NCBI GenBank assembly: GCA_024277595.1
Contig: JAJRUV010000195.1
Location: 1 to 33,159 of the forward strand
Reading direction: 5' to 3'
From: Gammaproteobacteria bacterium
GTDB taxonomy: Bacteria; Pseudomonadota; Gammaproteobacteria; Thiohalospirales; Thiohalospiraceae
Length of the DNA: 33,159 nucleotides
The position numbers were made by a program, and so were the translations under genes. Under the pieces are notes generated by a model. The model did no database searches, was not told where the DNA came from, and saw only the letters and a program-made list of their open reading frames with translations. Shown one piece after another: positions 15,530 through 26,671 of the stretch (its first letter is position 1; the number at the start of each line of letters is the position of its first letter).

Positions 15530-17833
15530 ATGGCTAAAAATCTTGTTATTGTAGAGTCGCCAGCCAAGGCGAAAACAATCAAAAAATATCTGGGCAAAGA
15601 GTATGAGGTTCTCGCCTCCTATGGGCATGTACGCGACCTGTTGCCCAAAGAGGGGGCCGTCGATCCGGCCAACGACTTCGCCATGAAGTACCGGGGAATC
15701 GACAAAAATGCCCGGCATGTCGATGCTATCGCCAAAGCGCTGAAAAAAGCCGATGCCCTTTACCTCGCCACTGATCCTGATCGTGAAGGCGAGGCTATAT
15801 CATGGCATCTTTACGAACTGCTCAAGAAGAAAAAACTGCTCAAAGACAAGCAGGTAGGACGCGTGGTATTCCACGAAATCACCAAACGTGCAATCAATGA
15901 GGCTATCCAGCATCCACGTGAACTCTCCACCGATCTGATCAATGCCCAACAGGCGCGCCGGGCGCTGGATTACCTGGTGGGTTTCAACCTCTCGCCGCTG
16001 TTGTGGAAAAAGATCCGCCGTGGTCTGTCCGCCGGCCGTGTACAAAGCCCGGCATTGCGGCTGATAGTGGAACGAGAGCTGGAGATCGAGAAATTCCAGT
16101 CACGGGAATACTGGACCATAGAAGCAGATATCGCTGCCAAAAAGCAGGAATATCCCGCCAAACTGACCCATTATAAAAGTGAAAAACTCAGCCAATTCAG
16201 CATCACTGGCAACATACAGGCCAAAGAAGTTGAGCAAACCCTCAACCAGGCGGCAAATGGCAAGCTGGTAGTAACCAGGGTTGAAAAAAAGCAACGCAAG
16301 CGCAATCCCACCGCGCCGTTTACCACCTCAACCCTGCAGCAGGAAGCCTCCCGCAAGCTGGGCTTCACGGCTCAACGCACCATGCGCACCGCGCAACAGC
16401 TCTATGAGGGAGTTGATATCGGGGGTGAAACCGTCGGCCTCATTACTTACATGCGTACCGACTCGGTCACCTTGGCCCAGGAAGCACTGGATGAGATCCG
16501 TGCCCTGATCGGTGAACGTTATGGTGCTGGCAATGTACCGGATAAACCCCGTGTCTATAAAACCAAGGCTAAAAACGCCCAGGAGGCCCACGAGGCAATC
16601 CGGCCCACCTCTGTGCACCATCTCCCAGACACTATCAAGAGCCACCTCAGCGCAGAGCAATACAAACTCTATAATCTAATCTGGAAACGCACGGTTTCCA
16701 GTCAGATGACCCATGCAACCATCAATACCGTTGCCGTGGATATGCAGGCAGGAGAACCGGGTAACCTGTTCCGCGCCACCGGCTCCACCATCGTGAACCC
16801 CGGCTTTATGGCGGTCTATCAGGAAGGGAAGGATGATGCCAAAGGAAATGAAGACAAGGAGCGTCTGCTGCCGCCACTGAAAGAAGGTGATGAGGTCAAA
16901 CTGCTCGCTATCCGTCCGGAACAACATTTTACCGAGCCGCCACCAAGATACTCGGAAGCCAGCCTGGTCAAGGCGCTGGAAGAGTATGGCATTGGTCGGC
17001 CATCTACCTATGCCAACATTATCTCCACTCTGCAAAACCGGGAATATGTGGAGATGGATCGAAAACGATTTATTCCTACCGATGTAGGCCGGGTGGTCAA
17101 CAAGTTTCTTACCGAACACTTTACCCGTTATGTCGATTACAACTTCACCGCCAACCTAGAAGATGAGCTGGATGAGGTCTCTCGCGGAGAACGGGAGTGG
17201 ATCCCGCTGATGCGGGAGTTCTGGACGCCGTTTATTGAACTGGTAAAGGACAAGGAGACCAGCGTCAGCCGTAAGGATGTCACCCAGGAAGCAATGGATG
17301 AAGCCTGCCCGAAATGCGGTAAACCACTGGCAATCCGCCTCGGTCGCCGCGGTCGCTTCATCGGCTGTACCGCCTATCCGGAGTGTGATTACACCCGCAA
17401 CCTGAATGGTGACAGCGAACCCGACGAGCCGGAAACAGTCGAGGGACGCAGCTGCCCCGAGTGTAACTCACCACTGATTATCCGCCAGGGTCGCTATGGC
17501 AAATTTATCGGCTGCAGCAGCTACCCGAACTGCAAATATATCGAACCGCTGGAGAAACCGGAAGATACCGGTGTCCCCTGCCCCCAGTGCAACAAGGGCA
17601 CGCTATTCAAGCGCAAATCCCGCTCTGGAAAGATTTTTTACTCCTGCTCCAAATATCCGGATTGCACCTACGCAATATGGAATGAACCGGTCGAGGAACC
17701 CTGCCCCAAATGTGGCTGGCCGGTACTGACTATCAAGACAACCAAACGACGAGGCACCGAAAAAGTCTGCCCGCAAAAAGAGTGCAGTTTTGCCGAGTCC
17801 TATGAAGCGGAGGAGATGGCAAACACAGGGTGA
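15530..17833 (+). CDS. topA: DNA topoisomerase I
   Basis: The 767-residue type IA topoisomerase relaxes negative supercoils. The Toprim domain is at the N-terminus (LVIVESPAKAKTIKKYLG, acidic DPDREGEAISWHL). The catalytic tyrosine is about Tyr307 in GLITYMRTDSV, with further conserved ALEEYGIGRPSTYA. The C-terminus holds four Cys4 zinc-ribbon units (CPKCGKP...CTAYPEC, CPECNSP...CSSYPNC, CPQCNKG...CSKYPDC, CPKCGWP...CPQKEC). It is shorter than E. coli TopA (865) but typical of many relatives. ATG 15530 gives the invariant N-terminus MAKNLVIVESPAKAK but has no SD; a terminator-like hairpin precedes it by 5 bases. The stop overlaps the tsaC start as GTGA. Confidence 0.97.
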   Translation: MAKNLVIVESPAKAKTIKKYLGKEYEVLASYGHVRDLLPKEGAVDPANDFAMKYRGIDKNARHVDAIAKALKKADALYLATDPDREGEAISWHLYELLKKKKLLKDKQVGRVVFHEITKRAINEAIQHPRELSTDLINAQQARRALDYLVGFNLSPLLWKKIRRGLSAGRVQSPALRLIVERELEIEKFQSREYWTIEADIAAKKQEYPAKLTHYKSEKLSQFSITGNIQAKEVEQTLNQAANGKLVVTRVEKKQRKRNPTAPFTTSTLQQEASRKLGFTAQRTMRTAQQLYEGVDIGGETVGLITYMRTDSVTLAQEALDEIRALIGERYGAGNVPDKPRVYKTKAKNAQEAHEAIRPTSVHHLPDTIKSHLSAEQYKLYNLIWKRTVSSQMTHATINTVAVDMQAGEPGNLFRATGSTIVNPGFMAVYQEGKDDAKGNEDKERLLPPLKEGDEVKLLAIRPEQHFTEPPPRYSEASLVKALEEYGIGRPSTYANIISTLQNREYVEMDRKRFIPTDVGRVVNKFLTEHFTRYVDYNFTANLEDELDEVSRGEREWIPLMREFWTPFIELVKDKETSVSRKDVTQEAMDEACPKCGKPLAIRLGRRGRFIGCTAYPECDYTRNLNGDSEPDEPETVEGRSCPECNSPLIIRQGRYGKFIGCSSYPNCKYIEPLEKPEDTGVPCPQCNKGTLFKRKSRSGKIFYSCSKYPDCTYAIWNEPVEEPCPKCGWPVLTIKTTKRRGTEKVCPQKECSFAESYEAEEMANTG

Positions 17834-18408
17834 ACCAGTCAACGCGGAATTCCACGACTTTTCATCTGCGCATGGCGGCACATGCCATGCGCCACGGCGG
17901 CATCATTGCCTATCCCACCGAAGCCGTCTATGGACTGGGTTGCGACCCACTCGACGAAGCCGCCGTGCATTACCTGCTGACGCTCAAGCAGCGCCCCGTC
18001 AGCAAGGGATTAATCCTCATTGCGGCCGAGTTTTCCCAACTACGCCGTTATGTCACCGAGCCAACACCCAGCCAGCGCTCACGACTGGAACAGAGCTGGC
18101 CCGGCGCAGTCACCTGGCTGATGCCTGCCCGACCGGAAAGCCCCTACTGGTTGCGCGGCACTCATCATACCCTTGCCGCAAGGGTAACAGCCCACCCCGT
18201 TGCCTCCGCCTTATGCCGGGCGTTTGGTGGCCCGATTGTATCCACCAGCGCCAACCTGGCCGGTCATCCGCCTGCTCGCAACGCCCTTGCCGTACGCCGC
18301 TGTTTTCATCGCCAACTGGACTGTATCATTCATGACAAGGTTGGACCAAACAAAAATCCAACTGAAATCCGTAATCTGACCGACGGCAGCCTGCTGCGCT
18401 CTGCCTGA
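17830..18408 (+). CDS. tsaC: Threonylcarbamoyl-AMP synthase (YrdC/TsaC family)
   Basis: The 192-residue protein has the single YrdC domain of TsaC, which makes threonylcarbamoyl-AMP from threonine, bicarbonate and ATP for the t6A37 modification of ANN-reading tRNAs. Visible motifs are IAYPTEAVYGLGCDP, LKQRPVSKGLIL (substrate-binding K and R), WPGAVTWLMPA, LAARVTAHP and GGPIVSTSANLAG. The length is that of TsaC rather than the longer Sua5. It starts with GTG, overlapping the topA stop, so it is probably translated from the topA message. Confidence 0.93.
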   Translation: MNQSTRNSTTFHLRMAAHAMRHGGIIAYPTEAVYGLGCDPLDEAAVHYLLTLKQRPVSKGLILIAAEFSQLRRYVTEPTPSQRSRLEQSWPGAVTWLMPARPESPYWLRGTHHTLAARVTAHPVASALCRAFGGPIVSTSANLAGHPPARNALAVRRCFHRQLDCIIHDKVGPNKNPTEIRNLTDGSLLRSA

Positions 18409-18423
18409 TCCAGGAGTTTTTAG

Positions 18424-18648
18424 ATGTCACCATCCAGACAGTCCCATCCATCTGCCCGGCTCGGCCTGATTTCACTCATCGCCGGCGTGGCAGGTTCAAG
18501 TATCGCCTATCTGGGACTCTGGCTCGAATCCGATGCAGTAGGGCTGGCAGGTTTCAGTGTGGTGGCGGTCGCAGTAACCGGCGCTGTCGGTTCCCTGCTC
18601 TGGAATATAGTATGGATCATCACCGGAAACCAGCGTCAGGAAAAATGA
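18424..18648 (+). CDS. Small two-helix membrane protein of unknown function
   Basis: This 74-residue protein begins 15 bp after tsaC with a good SD (AGGAG, 7 bases before the ATG). Two hydrophobic segments are clear: LISLIAGVAGSSIAYLGLWL at about 15-34 and AVGLAGFSVVAVAVTGAVGSLLWNIVWII at about 38-66, with a basic N-terminus and a short polar tail (TGNQRQEK). Composition and SD support a real gene. It is not recognised as a named family. Confidence 0.65.
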   Translation: MSPSRQSHPSARLGLISLIAGVAGSSIAYLGLWLESDAVGLAGFSVVAVAVTGAVGSLLWNIVWIITGNQRQEK

Positions 18649-18701
18649 ATTAGCGTGAAAATGACAGCCTGGAAAAGCCAGTCACCTTTGTTTGGAAAAA
18701 A

Positions 18702-18779
<78 letters not shown>

Positions 18780-18785
18780 ATTGAT

Positions 18786-18813
18786 ACAATACAAACAAAC
18801 CGGCCACAAACAA
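18786..18813 (-). promoter_or_regulatory. Possible tRNA-Pro promoter
   Basis: On the minus strand TTGTTT (18808-18813) and TATTGT (18786-18791) are 16 bp apart. The -10 box ends 6 bp from the tRNA 5' end, so transcription would begin almost at the mature end. That close spacing lowers confidence. Confidence 0.3.
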
Positions 18814-18901
18814 CTGTTCAGCGTCAACCGCTGATGATAACCTGTCTCGCAATCAGAGAACACCTGATTAGCACGATTTAAGCGGTAATAGCAGCTCCAG
18901 A

Positions 18902-19258
18902 CTATGTTTTTAGAATCGCCACAAGCTCTTCCAACTCACTCCTGAGCTGGCGGATAAGATGGCGTTTGTAGCCGCTATCCTCGCCATCCTGGTGGCCGGA
19001 CATGCGCTGCCGGGCACCGCCGATGGTAAAACCATCTTCATACAACAAGGTTCTGATCTGGCGAATCATCAATACATCCTGGTGCTGATAGTAACGCCGG
19101 TTACCCCGCCTCTTTACCGGTTTCAGTTGCGGAAACTCCTGTTCCCAATAACGCAAAACGTGAGGTTTGACAGCACACAGCTCAGCAACCTCTCCAATAG
19201 TAAAATAGCGTTTCCCGGGAATTGGCGGAAGCTCATTATTGTTACTTGGTTCCAGCAT
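18902..19258 (-). CDS. MerR family transcriptional regulator
   Basis: The 118-residue protein has a MerR-type winged helix ([64 protein letters not shown]), followed by a short helical tail ([22 protein letters not shown]). There is no room for an effector domain and no metal-binding cysteine pair, so it is the short housekeeping type regularly found after ihfA. Its targets are unknown. The start overlaps the end of ihfA by 17 bp, implying co-expression with pheST-ihfA. Confidence 0.88.
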   Translation of the reverse strand: MLEPSNNNELPPIPGKRYFTIGEVAELCAVKPHVLRYWEQEFPQLKPVKRRGNRRYYQHQDVLMIRQIRTLLYEDGFTIGGARQRMSGHQDGEDSGYKRHLIRQLRSELEELVAILKT

Positions 19259-19538
19259 AGGTTTCTACCTTGGATTTCAGTTTCTGTCCGGGGCGAAAAA
19301 CAACCACTCGCCGGGCCGTAATCGGGATCTCTTCCCCTGTCTTCGGGTTACGCCCTGGGCGTTGTCTTTTTTCACGCAAGTCAAAGTTTCCAAAACCGGA
19401 CAGCTTTACCTGGTATCCCTGCTCCAAGGCAGTACGAATCTCTTCAAAAAACATCTCGACAACCTCTTGGGCCTCTCGCTTGTTCAGGCCAAGTTCGTTA
19501 AACAGGTGTTCAGCAATTGCAGCTTTTGTTAACGCCAT
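19242..19538 (-). CDS. ihfA: Integration host factor subunit alpha
   Basis: The 98-residue DNA-bending protein has the HU/IHF fold. [34 protein letters not shown] forms the helical body, [28 protein letters not shown] is the beta arm with the intercalating proline in PGRNP, and the C-terminus is [15 protein letters not shown]. It pairs with IhfB, encoded elsewhere. It starts 2 bp after the pheT stop, the standard pheST-ihfA order. Confidence 0.96.
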   Translation of the reverse strand: MALTKAAIAEHLFNELGLNKREAQEVVEMFFEEIRTALEQGYQVKLSGFGNFDLREKRQRPGRNPKTGEEIPITARRVVVFRPGQKLKSKVETYAGTK

Positions 19539-19540
19539 AA

Positions 19541-21907
19541 TTATTCTCTCAGTGTGCCCCCAAGCTTTTGCTCTATTGCATCAACCACACGATGTACTAG
19601 AGTATCGATCTCTTCATCTTCAAGAGTGCGTGAATAATGTTGCAAGGTCAACCCTAATGCAAGACTTTTTCGACCAGAATCAATGCCTTTGCCTTGATAT
19701 ACATCAAACAAGCAAATACTTTGCAATAACTTGCCGGCACTTTGCCGGACACACTGCAACACTGCTTCCGCCTCAGTTTCGTCGTCAACAATAACCGCCA
19801 GATCACGGCGAATCGCCGGATATCTGGAAATCTCCTCGAATGCCGGCAACGGCCTGCCCTGAATCTCTGCCAGCAACAGTTCAAACACAACAACCGGACA
19901 AGAGAGATCCAGCTTTTTCTCCACCGAAGGATGCAACAGCCCGAGCCAACCGATGGGCTTGTCATGCAGATAGATGCATGCGCTCTGCCCCGGGTGAAGC
20001 GCCGGATGCGTCTCCGCATGAAACTGAAGCGGAAGCTGATTTGTCAATGCTTCAATATCTCCCTTGAGGTCGAAAAAATCCACCTCGTGTGATGCAGTTC
20101 CCCACTGTTCAGGATCTGCCGTCCCGCATATTGCACCAGCTAACATCTTCTCCTGCCGGACGCCGGATTTGCCAGGAACAAAACGCAACCCGGTTTCAAA
20201 CACCCGAAGCCGGGATTGCTGGCGATTGAGATTATAGGCTACCGTTTGTAATAGACCTGTCCACAAACTGGTTCGCATTACCGCCATATCGGATGATATC
20301 GGATTGGCCAGCGCTACCGGTTTACAGTCCGGGGTCAGCAGTTGCTGTATTTCCGGATCCACGAAACTGTAGGTTATCACCTCCTGGTAACCCCGGGTTG
20401 TCAGGATATGGCGCAGCGTTTCCAGCGGCAGCTGCGATTCCGGACAGGCCCGCATCGCCAGCGCCGCCACTGGCCTGACGCTGGGAAGATTCTCATAACC
20501 GTGGATGCGCGCCAGTTCTTCTACAAGATCCACTTCCAGGGAAATATCAAAACGATAACCGGGTGGCGTCACCTGCCATCCGTCTGCCTGCCGTTCGACC
20601 TGCATGCCAAGCCGGGACAAAATCTGTTCCGTTTCTTCTCCGGCTATCCCTGTGCCCAACAGCCTTGCTATCTGTTGCTCCCGCAATAGGATGGCAGGGC
20701 TGCGCGGCAACTGTTCCACAACAGTGATATCCGTCACCGGGCCGGCTTCACCTCCCGAGATATCGATAAGTAATGCCGTTGCGCGTTCTATCGCCCTGCT
20801 CTGCAGATCCGGGTCAACCCCACGCTCAAAACGATGCGATGAATCGGTGTGCAACCCATATTTGCGTGCCTGACCGGCCAGTACCGCCGGACTGAAAAAA
20901 GCGCTCTCCAGAAAAATGTTCCTGCTGGTATCTCTTACTGCGGAGGCAGCACCACCCATGATGCCGGCCAGTGCCAGCGGACCATCCTCATCCGCTATCA
21001 CCAGCGAATCTTCCCGCAGGGTGATCAGCTGTTCATTGAGCAGCACCAACGTCTCGTCCGGTCGCGCTCTACGGATCTGAATCCCGCCGCTTAGTCTATC
21101 CAGGTCAAAGGCATGCATGGGTTGACCCAGTTCGAGCATGACATAATTCGTCACATCCACCACTGCGCCCAGCGAGCGCAATCCGCTGCGGCGCAACCGC
21201 TCCTGCATCCACAGGGGTGTTTCCGTTGCCGGATCGATACCCCGAATCACCCGCCCGACATAGCGCGGACAAGCCTCTTCCGAATCGACATGAACGGGAA
21301 AGGTATGTTCATGGACAACCGGCACGGCTGCCCCAATGGGGGTCTGCACCGGCAAGCAGTTCAGTACCCCGACCTCCCGAGCAACACCCGCCAGACTCAA
21401 ACAATCACCCCGATTAGGTGTCAGCCCCAATTCGATGGTTACATCATCGAGTTGAAGACAATCACGCAGATCGCGCCCCGGTTCTGCATTCGGGGGCAAT
21501 TCAAACAGTCCGGCTGCCTCCTCCGCCAGTCCCAGCTCTTTTGCCGAACAGAGCATGCCAAATGAGGCTACACCACGCAATTTTGCCTGTTTCATCCTGA
21601 AATCACCCGGCAGCACCGCACCAACCAGGGCAGCAGGAATTTTGATTCCGACCCGGGCATTACTGGCACCGCAGACGATCTGCAGCGGCTCATCCTGTCC
21701 GGCATCCACCTTGCAAACCTGTAATTTGTCCGCATCCGGGTGTGGCTCGGCACTGACAATTTCAGCAACCACGACCCCGCTGAATTCGGGGGCAACCGGT
21801 TTAACGGCATCCACCTCCAGCCCTGCCATGGTCAGTTGCCCGCATAGCTGTTCCCTGCTGATATCGGGATTGACCCACTCACGCAACCACTGTTCGCTGA
21901 ACTTCAT
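19541..21907 (-). CDS. pheT: Phenylalanyl-tRNA synthetase beta subunit
   Basis: The 788-residue subunit of the alpha2-beta2 enzyme has an N-terminal tRNA-binding OB domain (about 40-150, [23 protein letters not shown]), the B3/B4 editing domain (about 210-385, with [15 protein letters not shown] and [13 protein letters not shown]), B5, the catalytic-like core and a C-terminal FDX-ACB anticodon domain. No frame disruption. pheS ends 11 bp upstream, so the two subunits are expressed together. Confidence 0.96.
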   Translation of the reverse strand: MKFSEQWLREWVNPDISREQLCGQLTMAGLEVDAVKPVAPEFSGVVVAEIVSAEPHPDADKLQVCKVDAGQDEPLQIVCGASNARVGIKIPAALVGAVLPGDFRMKQAKLRGVASFGMLCSAKELGLAEEAAGLFELPPNAEPGRDLRDCLQLDDVTIELGLTPNRGDCLSLAGVAREVGVLNCLPVQTPIGAAVPVVHEHTFPVHVDSEEACPRYVGRVIRGIDPATETPLWMQERLRRSGLRSLGAVVDVTNYVMLELGQPMHAFDLDRLSGGIQIRRARPDETLVLLNEQLITLREDSLVIADEDGPLALAGIMGGAASAVRDTSRNIFLESAFFSPAVLAGQARKYGLHTDSSHRFERGVDPDLQSRAIERATALLIDISGGEAGPVTDITVVEQLPRSPAILLREQQIARLLGTGIAGEETEQILSRLGMQVERQADGWQVTPPGYRFDISLEVDLVEELARIHGYENLPSVRPVAALAMRACPESQLPLETLRHILTTRGYQEVITYSFVDPEIQQLLTPDCKPVALANPISSDMAVMRTSLWTGLLQTVAYNLNRQQSRLRVFETGLRFVPGKSGVRQEKMLAGAICGTADPEQWGTASHEVDFFDLKGDIEALTNQLPLQFHAETHPALHPGQSACIYLHDKPIGWLGLLHPSVEKKLDLSCPVVVFELLLAEIQGRPLPAFEEISRYPAIRRDLAVIVDDETEAEAVLQCVRQSAGKLLQSICLFDVYQGKGIDSGRKSLALGLTLQHYSRTLEDEEIDTLVHRVVDAIEQKLGGTLRE

Positions 21908-21918
21908 CGGAATAGTGC

Positions 21919-23229
<1,311 letters not shown>

Positions 23230-23589
23230 TTAAACAGCCAAGCTGCTCTTGGCCTTCTCCGCAAAAACAGAAAATGCCACCATATCCGTTACCGCAAGAT
23301 CAGCCAGCACCTTGCGATCAACCTCGATTCCCGCCTTTTTCAAACCGTTCATCAGACGACTGTAGGAGAGGCCGCACTCACGTGCCGCAGCGTTGATGCG
23401 CACAATCCACAAAGCGCGGAACTGCCGTTTTCGCTGACGGCGATCACGATAGGCATACTGCCCTGCCTTGGTTACCGCCTGTTTGGCGACCCGGTAAACA
23501 TTTTTACGACGGCCGGAATAACCCTTGGCCTGCTTGATAATCTTTTTATGGCGGGCATGCGCCGTTACACCACGTTTTACTCTTGGCAT
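23230..23589 (-). CDS. rplT: 50S ribosomal protein L20
   Basis: The 119-residue, strongly basic protein has the L20 sequence throughout: [39 protein letters not shown] at the rRNA-binding extension, [41 protein letters not shown] in the globular domain. It is essential early in 50S assembly and in E. coli represses its own operon. It lies 15 bp after rpmI. Confidence 0.97.
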   Translation of the reverse strand: MPRVKRGVTAHARHKKIIKQAKGYSGRRKNVYRVAKQAVTKAGQYAYRDRRQRKRQFRALWIVRINAAARECGLSYSRLMNGLKKAGIEVDRKVLADLAVTDMVAFSVFAEKAKSSLAV

Positions 23590-23604
23590 TGTTCCTTACC
23601 TCAC

Positions 23605-23802
23605 TCAGCTATAGGGCAGCATACGTTTGATCAGTGCGGTATCTGCCTGATGAACCTCGGCAGGTGCGCGCAAGTGACGTTTACGCTTGGTGCTTTTTTT
23701 GGTAAGGATATGACGGCGGTGCGACTGAGCGCGCTTGACCCGTCCGGAAGCGGTGATTTTGAAGCGCTTAGCTGCACCGCGATTGCTCTTTATCTTGGGC
23801 AT
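23605..23802 (-). CDS. rpmI: 50S ribosomal protein L35
   Basis: The 65-residue protein has the L35 signature [36 protein letters not shown]. The frame is open upstream to 23862, but ATG 23802 gives the conserved MPKIK start. It lies 127 bp after infC. That spacer contains a small palindrome (AGCGTC/GACGCT) immediately after the infC stop and a GCAAGCTTGC palindrome, possible parts of an L20-type operator that are not further resolved here. Confidence 0.96.
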   Translation of the reverse strand: MPKIKSNRGAAKRFKITASGRVKRAQSHRRHILTKKSTKRKRHLRAPAEVHQADTALIKRMLPYS

Positions 23803-23929
23803 CGATTGGATACTCCACACATTTGATGCGACAACAATGAGTGTACAGGTACCGGCTTCCACCAGTTTGCAAACCTCGACACACCCTCCAAAGCTGCAAG
23901 CTTGCGCCGACAGCTGAGCGTCCAGGACG

Positions 23930-24454
23930 CTACTTTTTTTTCGGGGCGATAACCATAACCATCTGTCGCCCCTCCATCTTGGGGAACTGTTCTACCGTAC
24001 CCAGTTCCGCCAGATCCTGCTCGACCCGCTTTAACAGATTACGGCCAAGCTCCTGATGAGCCATTTCGCGCCCCCGGAACCGCAGCGTCACCTTGGCCTT
24101 GTTTCCCTCACCGAGAAAGCGGGTCAGATTACGCAGCTTTATCTGGTAATCACCTTCTTCCGTTCCCGGACGGAATTTCACTTCCTTGACCTGAATCTGC
24201 TTCTGTTTCTTTTTGGCAAGCTGCTTTTTCTTGCGCTCTTCAAACACATATTTGCCATAATCCATGATGCGGCAAACCGGCGGCTTGGCGGTAGGAGAAA
24301 CCTCTACCAGATCCATATCCGCCTCAAGCGCTTTCTGCTTGGCATCTTCCAGCGAGACAATGCCTGCTTGCTCCCCATCCTGATCAATGAGCCGCACCTC
24401 GGGTGCCGTAATATCATCATTTATACGGGCTTGTTTTTCTTTTCCAGCAGCGAT
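23930..24454 (-). CDS. infC: Translation initiation factor IF-3, AUC start codon
   Basis: The 174-residue IF-3 has its N-domain ([29 protein letters not shown]), linker and C-domain ([22 protein letters not shown] ... [23 protein letters not shown]) all present. A conventional start (GTG at 24397) would delete the conserved N-terminal RINDDI segment. Reading upstream in frame, the conserved sequence continues to ATC at 24452-24454, 7 bases after a strong AGGAG (24462-24466); the adjacent ATA at 24455-24457 is the only close alternative. The ATC shares one base with the thrS stop. Non-AUG starts (AUU in E. coli) let IF-3 repress its own translation by proofreading, so the same control is expected here. 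Confidence 0.93.
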   Translation of the reverse strand: MAAGKEKQARINDDITAPEVRLIDQDGEQAGIVSLEDAKQKALEADMDLVEVSPTAKPPVCRIMDYGKYVFEERKKKQLAKKKQKQIQVKEVKFRPGTEEGDYQIKLRNLTRFLGEGNKAKVTLRFRGREMAHQELGRNLLKRVEQDLAELGTVEQFPKMEGRQMVMVIAPKKK

Positions 24455-26385
24455 TATTTTACTCCTTCCAAAACAGAACGACCGCGGCTTGCGATGGTTT
24501 CGGCGAGATGTCCGGAAAATGCCTCCAAAGGCATGCTGCCGAGATCATCGCCTGTTCGCGTACGCACAGCCACAGAACCAGACTCCACCTCTCGATCACC
24601 CACTACCAGCAGGAACGGGATTTTCTGAAGTGTGTGCTCGCGAATTTTAAAGCCGATCTTCTCATTTCTCAAGTCCGATACCACACGAAATCCGCGTTTT
24701 CGCAAACTATTCCCGGTTTTTTGCACATATTCCGCCTGCCGGTCGGTAATATTCATCACCACCGCCTGAACAGGAGCCAGCCAGACAGGGAATGCACCGG
24801 CATGGTGTTCAATAAGAATACCGATAAAACGCTCCAGTGAACCAAGGATAGCCCGGTGCAACATCACTGGCACCTGACGGCTTCCATCCTCGGCAACATA
24901 GCTGGCATCGAGACGACCCGGCATGGAAAAATCCAGTTGAATGGTGCCGCACTGCCATACGCGCCCCAGGCAATCCTTGAGTGAAAACTCAATCTTGGGG
25001 CCGTAAAAAGCACCCTCGCCAGGCTGCAAATCCCAATTCAGCCCCTTGGAGTTGAGCGCCTGCTCCAGGGCGTGTTCAGCTTTGTCCCAGACAGTATCGG
25101 CTCCAACCCGCTGCTCCGGCCGGGTGGAGAGCTTGATGACAACCTCATCAAAACCAAAGTCCGTATAGACACCGCGTAGCAGATCGATAAAGGAAGAGAC
25201 CTCCTCCTGTACCTGCTCCTCTGTGCAAAAGATGTGGGCATCATCCTGGGTAAAAGCCCGCACCCGCATTAAGCCATGCAGGGTGCCAGAGGGTTCGTTG
25301 CGATGGCAGGAACCAAACTCGGCCATGCGCAACGGGAGATCCCGGTAGCTCTTGAGACCCTGATTGTAAATCTGCACGTGACAGGGACAGTTCATCGGCT
25401 TGACCGCATAGTCACGGTGTTCCGAATGGGTGGTGAACATCTCGTCACCAAACTTGGCCAAGTGACCGGAACGTTCCCACAAAGAGAGATCTACCAGTTG
25501 CGGAGTGCGCACCTCCTGGTAGCCGACATTACGCAATACCTGACGGATATACTGTTCTACCTGCTGGTAAAGAGTCCAGCCATGATCGTGCCAGAACACC
25601 ATACCCGGTGCCTCTTCCTGGGTATGAAACAGATTTAGCACCTTGGCCAGACGGCGGTGATCCCGTTTCTCCGCCTCTTCCAGACGATGAAGATAAGCTT
25701 TCAGATCCTTCTTGCTGGCCCAGGCGGTACCGTAGATTCGCTGCAGCATCTCATTGGACGAATCTCCTCGCCAATAAGCTCCCGCCAGTTTGGTCAATTT
25801 GAACGCTTTGATCCGTCCGGTAAACGGCAGGTGAGGACCGCGGCACAGGTCAATAAAGTCACCCTGTTTATAAAGTGAGATCTGTTCCCTGGCGGGAATA
25901 TCCCCGATAATTCTGGCCTTGTACTGTTCACCCATCGCGGTGAAAAACTCGATGGCCTCTTCCCGTGACATGACGCTGCGCTCAATCGGATAGTCTGCCT
26001 TGACCAGTTCAGCCATCTTGCTCTCGATACGCTTTAGATCCTCTTCATGAAAACCCTTTTCGTAAAAAAAATCATAATAGAAGCCATCGTCAATTACCGG
26101 GCCGATGGTCACCTGAGCATCGGGATAAAGCTCCTTGACAGCCTGCGCCAGTAAATGAGCAGCAGAGTGGCGGATGATCTCCAGCCCCTCTTCATCCCGT
26201 TCGGTAATAATCGCCAATCGGGCATCGCGATCGATGACAAACGAGCAGTCCACCTGTTCTCCATCGACCTTCCCGGCCAGCGCTGCCTTGGCAAGCCCTG
26301 GGCCGATATCGGAGGCAACATCATGGACGGAAACGGGATGGTCAAAACGGCGTTGAGTGCCATCAGGAAGCGTAACTACAGGCAT
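24454..26385 (-). CDS. thrS: Threonyl-tRNA synthetase
   Basis: The 643-residue class II synthetase has a TGS domain (1-62), the editing domain with [11 protein letters not shown] and later [12 protein letters not shown], the catalytic core with zinc-ligand Cys in [44 protein letters not shown] (motif 2) and [21 protein letters not shown] (motif 3), and a C-terminal anticodon domain. ATG 26385 is chosen over an upstream codon at 26424 because GGAGGAG sits 5 bases before it and it yields the usual MPVVTLPDG start. The leader directly upstream imitates a tRNA-Thr anticodon arm. Its stop overlaps the infC start by one base. Confidence 0.97.
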   Translation of the reverse strand: MPVVTLPDGTQRRFDHPVSVHDVASDIGPGLAKAALAGKVDGEQVDCSFVIDRDARLAIITERDEEGLEIIRHSAAHLLAQAVKELYPDAQVTIGPVIDDGFYYDFFYEKGFHEEDLKRIESKMAELVKADYPIERSVMSREEAIEFFTAMGEQYKARIIGDIPAREQISLYKQGDFIDLCRGPHLPFTGRIKAFKLTKLAGAYWRGDSSNEMLQRIYGTAWASKKDLKAYLHRLEEAEKRDHRRLAKVLNLFHTQEEAPGMVFWHDHGWTLYQQVEQYIRQVLRNVGYQEVRTPQLVDLSLWERSGHLAKFGDEMFTTHSEHRDYAVKPMNCPCHVQIYNQGLKSYRDLPLRMAEFGSCHRNEPSGTLHGLMRVRAFTQDDAHIFCTEEQVQEEVSSFIDLLRGVYTDFGFDEVVIKLSTRPEQRVGADTVWDKAEHALEQALNSKGLNWDLQPGEGAFYGPKIEFSLKDCLGRVWQCGTIQLDFSMPGRLDASYVAEDGSRQVPVMLHRAILGSLERFIGILIEHHAGAFPVWLAPVQAVVMNITDRQAEYVQKTGNSLRKRGFRVVSDLRNEKIGFKIREHTLQKIPFLLVVGDREVESGSVAVRTRTGDDLGSMPLEAFSGHLAETIASRGRSVLEGVK

Positions 26386-26400
26386 GGAATCTCCTCCAGT

Positions 26401-26492
26401 GGTGGCCCATACGAGAGGCCACATGGTAAATATAACCCGGCATGAGCAGGTTTTCCCGGCAAATTCAACGCACTATTCACCGGGGAAACCTG
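26401..26492 (-). promoter_or_regulatory. thrS translational operator imitating the tRNA-Thr anticodon arm
   Basis: In the minus-strand RNA, 26421-26401 folds as stem GUGGCC/GGCCAC plus a U-G pair, enclosing the seven-base loop CUCGUAU. That puts U at position 33 and CGU at 34-36, the anticodon of a tRNA-Thr isoacceptor. Three bases later comes the SD GGAGGAG (26391-26397) and then the thrS ATG (26383-26385). A second, 13-bp stem with one wobble pair (CAGGUUUCCCCGG with its complement, 26446-26492) lies upstream, separated by a 24-base unpaired linker. This is the domain layout of the E. coli thrS operator, where ThrRS binds both hairpins and blocks the ribosome. A TATACT box at 26502-26507 could start the transcript close to the second stem. 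Confidence 0.78.
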
Positions 26493-26510
26493 TCCGCGAT
26501 GAGTATAAAC

Positions 26511-26538
26511 AAAAAGCACCACCTGCGGGTGGTGCTTT
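26511..26538 (-). terminator. Intrinsic terminator after tRNA-Val
   Basis: On the minus strand AAAGCACCACC pairs perfectly with GGTGGTGCTTT around a short loop and runs into TTTTTGTTT. It lies 10 bp beyond the tRNA 3' end and separates the tRNA from the thrS leader. Confidence 0.85.
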
Positions 26539-26547
26539 ATACTATAT

Positions 26548-26624
26548 TGGTAGGCGCGATTGGATTCGAACCAACGACCCCCACCATGTCAAGGTGGTGC
26601 TCTAACCAACTGAGCTACGCGCCT
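26548..26624 (-). tRNA. tRNA-Val (anticodon GAC)
   Basis: Complete cloverleaf on the minus strand: acceptor AGGCGCG/CGCGCCT with discriminator A and encoded CCA, D arm GCTCAGTTGGTTAGAGC, anticodon stem CCACC/GGTGG with loop TTGACAT (anticodon GAC), T arm GTTGGTTCGAATCCAAT. Confidence 0.97.
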
Positions 26625-26641
26625 GTTGTTCGAGGGCGTGT

Positions 26642-26671
26642 ACCATACCACAAAGACGGGAAACGAAACAA
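26642..26671 (-). promoter_or_regulatory. tRNA-Val promoter
   Basis: On the minus strand TTGTTT (26666-26671) and TATGGT (26642-26647) are 18 bp apart. They are followed by a GC-rich discriminator (ACACGCCC), typical of stable-RNA promoters, and end 17 bp before the tRNA 5' end. Confidence 0.5.
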
